Origin: JAWVZS01 sp964507825
Lineage (GTDB): Archaea > Thermoproteota > Nitrososphaeria > Nitrososphaerales > Nitrosopumilaceae
Assembly: GCA_964507825.1 (NCBI GenBank)
Contig: CAZDQM010000058.1
Span: 1-58,575 of the forward strand
DNA length: 58,575 nt
Reading direction: 5' to 3'
Below are positions 53,278 through 58,575 of this stretch, piece after piece; within the stretch, counting starts at the first letter, position 1; each line of letters opens with the position of its first letter. The notes beneath the pieces are model-generated. The model did no database searches and had not been told where the DNA came from. It saw only the letters and a program-made list of their open reading frames with translations. A program made the translations under genes and the position numbers.

Positions 53278-53508
53278 GTGACGCTGACAGAGGATGCAAG
53301 GGGAATAATGGATGACTTTGACGCGGCGACATCTGATGAAATCCTGAAGGTCCTAGAGGAAATAAAGTCCGGTTTGAAGATCCAGTTGACGCAAGAGTAT
53401 CTGGCAGGAAAGCTTGACGCTATAAGGCTGGCAGATACAGAGCATGAAAAAAAGATCCTTTGTGGAAAGCTCAGGCCATACTTGGACTGGAAGATTCAGG
53501 AAGGCTGA
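53278..53508 (+). CDS. Small acidic helical protein, function unknown
   Basis: A 76-residue soluble protein, almost all helix (ILKVLEEIKSGLKIQL, LDAIRLADTEHEKKIL). GTG start. A TATA-like TAGATAAAA lies about 30 bp upstream, overlapping the end of the previous gene, so it may also be transcribed independently. No family recognised. Confidence 0.6.
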   Translation: MTLTEDARGIMDDFDAATSDEILKVLEEIKSGLKIQLTQEYLAGKLDAIRLADTEHEKKILCGKLRPYLDWKIQEG

Positions 53509-53612
53509 CTGTACATCAAATCATGATATATGGCCACTTGTCAAAAACAGTACATGCATCGTGCATGTTATCATTTCTGTAAAGATAAATCCACCAACAT
53601 GTGTGAAAAACT

Positions 53613-53807
53613 ATGCATTGTGACGACAAGCGGACCGCGCATGCGCTTGAAAACAACATAATGGAATGCATGCAGGAGATCAAACGGTTGACAGAAGAGA
53701 TGTTGTTGGAGGAGGATGAATCATGTCGGGTTCGGATTGCGACTAGGATTTCAGAGCAAAAAAAGATTGCATATGAGAGCATGGAGCAACTGATGTCTGG
53801 ACATTAG
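53613..53807 (+). CDS. Small helical protein, function unknown
   Basis: A 64-residue charged protein with one long predicted helix (NNIMECMQEIKRLTEEMLL) and a second (ATRISEQKKIAYESMEQL). Clean ATG and AT-rich upstream zone. It ends about 90 bp before IS copy A. It may form a coiled coil; nothing else can be said. Confidence 0.55.
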   Translation: MHCDDKRTAHALENNIMECMQEIKRLTEEMLLEEDESCRVRIATRISEQKKIAYESMEQLMSGH

Positions 53808-53899
53808 CGCCTGTGGTTTTTATTCATCTTGTTGCCGTGAATCATCCTGTGTCACGGGATTGTATTATATCCGGTAATATCGTACAAGGCGCGCGATAC

Positions 53900-55114
53900 T
53901 GGGGTGTACCCATCTAGAGTAGTACCGCCTAGCGTTCATACGCCTTAAAGCCCACGGAGGGGTAGGACAGGCATGACGAAGACCAAGTTTACACCCGAAC
54001 AAAAGATCCAAGTAGTGCTAGAGTCGATCAAGACCAATATAGGCACGGCCGAGCTGTGCCGCAAGTATAACATCCATCCACCAACGTTCCAGACATGGAG
54101 GTAGCAGTTCATGGGTGCAGGCAAGGCCAGATTATCACACCACGGCAAGTCGGATCCTGCAAAGGCCGTCAAGAAAAATATTGATGACCTCAACTGCATC
54201 ATCGGAGAGCTGACAGTCGCTAACGACGTTTTAAAAAAAACCTTGGAGGAAAGCAGAGATTGAAGGCCGTCCAACAGATGCAGCGGCAGATGAGCCTTGC
54301 TAGGGCGCTAAAGTACGCGGGCATGTCAAAATGTGCCCCGGTACTACAAGCCAAGGGCGCGCGAGGTCAGACTAAACTCGGGCGTGGCAGCTGCCGTGTC
54401 CAGAATCAGCCTTAAGAGGCCCACGTACGGCACGCGGCGCATGGCGGCCCTAGTGTCGCGTGAGACGGGCAGGCCCGTAAACTGCAAGCAGATCCAGAAC
54501 ATATACCGAAAAACGGGTTATATCGAGCCACAAAAGACGAAAAACGACATTATTCGCGTATATCGCAAGCTCTTCAAGCCCGAGGCCCCGAACCAACTGT
54601 GGGAACTTGATATCTCGTACATCTGGTGCGGCATCGACAGATGCTTCAACGTGATGGACTACTTTACGCGCAAATGAATAGCGTACGCGTTTGACACATG
54701 TGCCACTAGGCACGTGGCCGTAAAGTCGATCACAAACGCGATAGCCGCAGAAAAGCCGGACTGTTCTCGACTGAGGATACGGACGGACAATGGCAACCAG
54801 TACACGAGCCACGACTTTAGAAGGGCGGTCCAGGTCGGCAAGCACGAGTTCATCTAGAAAGGCAAAAATGGGCACGTCGAGTCGTTCCACAAGACCCTCA
54901 AAAAGGGATACCTCTGGCCCCGAGAGTTTGCCAACTATCATGAGGCAGAGCAGGCACTTGCAGAGGCCCTCGTAGACTATAACACTAGGAGGATCCACTC
55001 TTACATGGGATACATGAACCCAGCTGAATTTGCCGAACAATGGGAGATGAGACATGAGACTCATCGTATGGAGAATCATGGCAAAAACGGTCCTATTTTA
55101 TGGGGTCCACTCTA
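53900..55114 (+). mobile_element. IS3-like element, copy A (inactive)
   Basis: A 1.2-kb element with left end TGGGGTGTACCCATCTAGAGTAG and right end that reads TAGAGTGGACCCC in reverse. Two genes follow in the usual orfA-orfB order, both broken by nonsense codons and a frameshift. Sister to copy B at 55819, in the opposite orientation, about 700 bp away. Confidence 0.9.
53973..54263 (+). pseudogene. IS3-like transposase orfA, nonsense mutation
   Basis: Would encode a 96-residue HTH protein (TKFTPEQKIQVVLESI, GTAELCRKYNIHP), with a leucine-zipper-like end as in IS3 OrfA. An in-frame TAG at 54102-54104 interrupts it just after the HTH, in TFQTWR*QFMG. Copy B has an intact version of the same gene. 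Confidence 0.9.
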
Positions 55115-55115
55115 A
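54260..55115 (+). pseudogene. IS3-like transposase orfB, frameshift and two nonsense codons
   Basis: DDE transposase remnant. It begins at a TTG overlapping the orfA stop, changes frame near 54330, and then runs through TGA at 54675 and TAG at 54855 to TAA at 55113. The rve core is still legible: WELDISYIWCGI with the first Asp, RIRTDNGNQYTSHDF with the second, and NGHVESFHKTLK with the Glu. The TGA falls where copy B has TGG (Trp). Confidence 0.9.
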
Positions 55116-55475
55116 AGACCATCAGTGGGGAGTACGTGCGACCACGTGAATTGGGAAACCTCTAGAACATGCAGGATACCACACGCGCGGCCTTTGATTA
55201 TTACGCCGAGAGGATACAACCATCACTGTGATACGTAATGCTATGGATGTTCCTCAAGCTGTGGCAGTGGTGGCAGAATGATTACAGCGACTCCAAATCC
55301 TGGAAACAACGAATGTTTGTAGATGAAGAGTGTGAATAAAACGATGCAACAAGTGATCGCCATGGCAAGGGAGCACGTGCAGGCGCATGATGCCTGAGTA
55401 GTTCATGATATTCATGCGCCGGCCAATGCACTGCAAAAAGATAGTCCATGCAACTTTGTGCAGTACGGGTGTACG
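55115..55475. other. Spacer between IS copies, no supported gene
   Basis: About 360 bp between copy A and the small Cys-rich gene. Only short frames without motifs occur (for example a 20-codon frame at 55171). It may be old host sequence; no end of either IS is found inside it. Confidence 0.4.
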
Positions 55476-55670
55476 TCATTCTGGAATGAATTTGTCACAT
55501 CCGGACATGCAGGGCTTGTTCATGACTCCATCGCACGCACCCATGTCATCATGCATTATCCTGTGATGGCCGCATGTCATGCATCTTGTTTTAAAATATG
55601 TGATTAAATCCGACATTGGAATGCCCATGGATTTGATCCTGCGGTCAGTTTGCTCAAAGTCAGACAACAT
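55476..55670 (-). CDS. Small Cys-rich zinc-type protein
   Basis: A 64-residue protein with a helical N-terminus and a C-terminal half packed with metal ligands: CMTCGHHRIMHDD, then GACDG and CMSGCDKF. The CxxCGHxxxxH...C...CxxxC pattern resembles small zinc proteins frequent in thaumarchaea. Clean ATG. It sits between two dead IS copies facing opposite directions and appears intact. Function unknown. Confidence 0.65.
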   Translation of the reverse strand: MLSDFEQTDRRIKSMGIPMSDLITYFKTRCMTCGHHRIMHDDMGACDGVMNKPCMSGCDKFIPE

Positions 55671-55818
55671 GTCGCCTGACTCTGTACCTGAATAAAAATC
55701 AAGTCCGTCTTCATCGGATGGCTGATTAATCTTACACTTGCATCATGAATAAGTGATGTCGCGGCATGACTCATGATGTCAGGATTGGAATGTTACGCGC
55801 GCAGAGGCTTGGTGTAAA

Positions 55819-56679
55819 TGGAGTGGACCCCACAAAATGTTACTATTTTCGGCATGATTTTACATGCGGTTTAGTGGGTCATTCATTTGTAATATGTCCT
55901 AGTTCGGCAAATTCTGCCGGAGTTATATAATGGGGTGTATTCTCCTAGTGTTGTAATCTGCAAAGGCCTCGGCAATTATTTTGTCTGCCTCTTGATAGTT
56001 GACAAACTCATGAGGCCAGATGTACTCCTTTTTGGGGGTCTTGTGGAACGACTCGACGTGCCCATTTTTGTCTTTCTAGATGAACTCATGTTTGCTTATG
56101 CCCAAGGCTTGGACTGCGCGCCTAAAGTCGTGGCTGGTGTACTGGTTTCCGTTGTCAGTGCATAGCTATAATCTGGAATAGTCTGGCTTTTCTGCGGCTA
56201 CGTCTGTGATCGAGTCGATTGCCACGCCCTTCGTGGCATGAACGTCAAACGCGTACGCGACCCATTTACGCGTAAAGTAGTCTATCACGTTGAAGCATCT
56301 GTCGATGCCGCATCAGATGTACGTGATGTCAGTATCTCACAGCTGGTTCGGGGCCTCGGGCTTGAAGAGCCTACAACCTGCCCGTATGATGTCATTTTTC
56401 CTCCTTTGTGCCTGAATGTATCCTAATTTGCGGTATATCCGTTGCACCTGCTTGCGGTTTATCGGAGTCCCAGTATATCGCGCTATCTGGGCTGCCATTG
56501 CGCCGTGTGCCGTACGTGGGATACCTCTTGCCTGTCTGGCGCACTGCATCCATCAGACAGGGATTCAGTCTGATCTTTTGATGCGCGGGTTTGTAATACT
56601 GCTGGCGTTTTGATACTCCCGAGTATTCTGGGGACTTGAGCAAGCCCAACTGTTCCTGCATCAGCTTGGCCGCACTCAA
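55819..56679 (-). pseudogene. IS3-like transposase orfB, several lesions
   Basis: The DDE core can be followed through at least one frameshift and four nonsense codons: QL*D and YI*C (both TGA where copy A has TGG), RL*L (TAG where copy A has AGG) and FI*K (TAG, as in copy A). The FTRKWVAYAFD segment here keeps the Trp that copy A has lost. Confidence 0.88.
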
Positions 56680-56966
56680 TCTCTGTCTGCCTCCAAGGTT
56701 TTTTTTAAAGCATTATTGGCAATAGTCATCTCGACTATGATATGCTTGAGGTTATCGTTTTCCCTTTTGATGGCTTTTACCGGATCACTCTTTCCATAAT
56801 GGCCCAGTCTGGTTTTGGATGCATCCATGAATTTATGCCTCCATGTTTGAAGCGTCTGGGGGTAAATGTTATACTTGCGGCACAGTTCTGCCGTGCCTAT
56901 ATTGGGCTTGATCGACTCTAGCACTATCTGGATCTTCTGTTCGGGTATAAACTTGGTTTTTGTCAT
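56676..56966 (-). CDS. IS3-like transposase orfA, intact copy
   Basis: A 96-residue HTH protein (TKFIPEQKIQIVLESI, GTAELCRKYNIYPQTLQTWR), then a zipper-like helix (ENDNLKHIIVEMTIANNALKKTLEADRD). The start at 56966 matches the orfA start of copies A and D; the frame continues upstream into the IS end. Because orfB of this element is dead, this gene cannot transpose by itself, but the protein could bind the ends of all related copies and repress or modulate them. Confidence 0.85.
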   Translation of the reverse strand: MTKTKFIPEQKIQIVLESIKPNIGTAELCRKYNIYPQTLQTWRHKFMDASKTRLGHYGKSDPVKAIKRENDNLKHIIVEMTIANNALKKTLEADRD

Positions 56967-57047
56967 GGTACTGTCCCTTCCTATGTGGGCTTTGAGCTGT
57001 ATGAAGGTACGCGTTCTCATTCTAGCGGGGTCCAGCCCAATATCATG

Positions 57048-58574
57048 CTAAGATTCAAGTATGCCGTTTGCCTCAAAGTATCTCAAGGCGTTGGCAAACT
57101 CGTCTACTGTCAAGTATCCGTCGACGAACCACTTTACCGTGTCCTTAAAGTATGCTGGGATTACCTCACCTTGGATGTCAAACGCGTCAAGTAGTTCCGA
57201 GTCCGTCGCGGCCGGCTCGGCATAGCCGCCCCACCGCATTATAATGTGCATGAGATCATCTTGCGTTGAATTTGTCCCTGTAACCGTGGGCTGTGCCGGA
57301 ACGTCATCTTTTGGCGCCGCCGACACATCATGTGTTACCAAGACATCCTTCAAGTGCAGGTGCATGACATTCCTAGTATCCCACACCCGGTACAAGACGT
57401 CGTGTTGTTCAACATGATCAGCAAGTGTGATTACAAACTCAAAGACTGCCTTGTTGTTGTCTACGGATCTTGACACCGTGGCATTGTGTATTATGTCAAG
57501 TGGATTCATGATTATGGTGCGCCCGTTATCATAAAGCACATATGTCTCGGTACCTATGTCAAGTACCCTGCTCCCTTTGTGGTTCACGAACATTTGCGCG
57601 CGCTGGACCGAATCAGGACCTCTGTCATCATGTACGGAGAGTGTGCTGTTTAGGGACTCGCCCACGGTGATGTTTGCGGTATGGACAAAGCGTATCATGT
57701 TTGCAGTATATTCTATATTATCATATACAAGTGGGTACTGGTATAATCCAAAGTTTTTGACGATTGAAGGCGGAGTCCTGTCGGGGTTTCCACCAGAGCC
57801 TCCTGATGATCTTTGCGTGGTGTCGCTACGGGTGCCCGGCCTGTCAGATGGCGGCTCGGGCGCTGTATCTGGAGCCCGTGTACTGACTGTAACGGTATCA
57901 GATACTTCGCCCGTACCAAATGCATTTACCGGACTGACGCGAATTTCATACTCTGTGTCGGCTGTCAGGCCTGTTACGTTGGCAGACGTGTCTGTGGATA
58001 CATTGTCGGCAAATGTGCTCCATGGATCAGTTCCGGTCCTGTAATCTATGACATAATCGGTTACTGGCGCGCCGTCTGTGGGTGTATTCCAGGTAAGGGA
58101 TATCCAGGTGGCACCAGAGATGGCAGTCAGACCGGTGGGCTTGTTATTCGTCATGTTTGATACTGTGATTCGTGCGATCTCTGAATCCGTTCCGCCCTGC
58201 CCATCAGATACCGTAAACAGGATGTGGTGTATGCCAATATTCGACTGGGCCGGAGTCCATGTGAACTGGTTTCCGGTTAGGGTACCAAGTGTGCCGTTTC
58301 GTGAATATGTCAGTGTGTTTGATGGGATATCTGCATCATTTGCAGACAGTGTTATTGTTACCGTGCCTCCCGGCATGGATGACTGGTTTGGTATTGGGCT
58401 TAGAACCGGCGGTGCATTTACCTCACGTACGGTGACTGATGCGGCAGCAGATGCCGAATCCGTGCCGTCTGATGCCGTTACGCTAAACGTATGTGTACCA
58501 TCCTGGGATTCACCAGGCGTCCAAGAGAATACGCCACTCGTGGAATTTATGCTAGCTCCAGATGGAACAGATCC
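57048..58574 (-). CDS. Surface protein with Ig-like, fibronectin III and thaumarchaeal C-terminal domain (partial, N-terminus outside window)
   Basis: 509 codons of a larger secreted protein, open to the window edge. The upstream part holds two cadherin/Ig-like repeats (FSWTPGESQDGTHTFSVTASDG, then FTWTPAQSNIGIHHILFTVSDG). A fibronectin III domain follows (PTGLTAISGATWISLTWNTP to VSPVNAFGTGEV). A Ser/Pro/Arg-rich linker and a long beta-rich region of unknown type come next. The final 40 residues (VIPAYFKDTVKWFVDGYLTVDEF then NGIL) resemble a short domain repeated at the ends of thaumarchaeal surface proteins. No C-terminal membrane helix. Likely adhesin or S-layer associated; IS copy B sits just after its stop. 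Confidence 0.88.
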   Translation of the reverse strand, partial: GSVPSGASINSTSGVFSWTPGESQDGTHTFSVTASDGTDSASAAASVTVREVNAPPVLSPIPNQSSMPGGTVTITLSANDADIPSNTLTYSRNGTLGTLTGNQFTWTPAQSNIGIHHILFTVSDGQGGTDSEIARITVSNMTNNKPTGLTAISGATWISLTWNTPTDGAPVTDYVIDYRTGTDPWSTFADNVSTDTSANVTGLTADTEYEIRVSPVNAFGTGEVSDTVTVSTRAPDTAPEPPSDRPGTRSDTTQRSSGGSGGNPDRTPPSIVKNFGLYQYPLVYDNIEYTANMIRFVHTANITVGESLNSTLSVHDDRGPDSVQRAQMFVNHKGSRVLDIGTETYVLYDNGRTIIMNPLDIIHNATVSRSVDNNKAVFEFVITLADHVEQHDVLYRVWDTRNVMHLHLKDVLVTHDVSAAPKDDVPAQPTVTGTNSTQDDLMHIIMRWGGYAEPAATDSELLDAFDIQGEVIPAYFKDTVKWFVDGYLTVDEFANALRYFEANGILES

Positions 58575-58575
58575 A

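Larger units (their letters stand above)
55819..57039 (-). mobile_element. IS3-like element, copy B (orfB inactive)
   Basis: A 1.2-kb element with ends TGGAGTGGACCCC at the left and, in reverse, TGGGCTGGACCCCGCTAGAATG at the right. Genes run right to left. The right end stops 9 bp before the stop codon of the surface-protein gene at 57048. No clear target duplication is seen. Confidence 0.9.

Noticed and set aside
53973..57039. TAG/TGA in the IS genes as recoded amino acids
   Set aside because: No pyrrolysine or selenocysteine machinery or hairpin is seen, frameshifts are present too, and other genes here use TGA and TAG as normal stops; decay is simpler.

Overview
The window looks like chromosome from an ammonia-oxidising thaumarchaeon (Nitrososphaerota, Nitrosopumilales-like). 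The main evidence is an adjacent ADP-forming acyl-CoA ligase and 4-hydroxybutyryl-CoA dehydratase (3-hydroxypropionate/4-hydroxybutyrate carbon fixation), a membrane-anchored cupredoxin beside cytochrome b, archaeal tRNA-modification enzymes (Taw1, Kae1, Bud32, archaeosine transglycosylase), archaeal Ogg, a class II HMG-CoA reductase, archaeal signal peptidase I, and AT-rich TATA-like boxes placed for leaderless transcripts. No named genome is claimed.

Layout. 1-3.6 kb: two tandem genes for secreted Asp-rich thrombospondin-type-3 repeat proteins, the first cut by the window edge. 3.7-13.5 kb: tRNA modification, nucleotide hygiene, RNA processing and repair (taw1, Ham1-type pyrophosphatase, bud32, kae1, YchF-like GTPase, Fap7-like kinase, tgtA, ferredoxin, beta-CASP nuclease, ogg), then tRNA-Arg. 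14.3-21.7 kb: cupredoxin, cytochrome b and a small membrane protein, then a very large membrane-anchored subtilase and a secreted coiled-coil protein. 21.9-24.5 kb: lone tyrosine recombinase, sugar-phosphate isomerase, thioredoxin. 24.7-27.6 kb: accessory patch with an OLD-like ATPase, a short coupled ORF and an IS481-like element. 27.6-38.4 kb: zinc-ribbon/PRC-barrel protein, signal peptidase with a repeat tail, the carbon-fixation pair, small membrane proteins with a winged-helix regulator, radical SAM enzyme, HNH-HIT fusion, RNase J. 39-44 kb: ilvD, HMG-CoA reductase and a DUF4143-type ATPase. 44.2-45.3 kb: IS and gene debris. 45.3-52.6 kb: trpEGDCBA and a dolichol-phosphate sugar transferase. 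53-58.6 kb: small genes, two dead IS3-like copies and a truncated Ig/fibronectin surface protein.

The most unusual structure is a short dispersed element of about 80-93 bp present at least five times between 24.7 and 52.9 kb. Each copy is bounded by GTAC-containing ends and carries inverted repeats; two length classes exist, and one copy sits inside an IS3-like remnant. The same IS3-like family is present in four states of decay: two near full-length copies, one end fragment and one MITE-like deletion derivative. Other notable items are a duplicated promoter-plus-start-codon unit in front of the DUF4143 ATPase, an HNH-HIT protein whose HIT histidine triad is lost, and an ATPase gene followed by what may be a truncated partner beside an IS.

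All calls come from reading motifs and context. No database search was run, so family names rest on recognisable residues, and start codons were chosen by motif position and TATA spacing.
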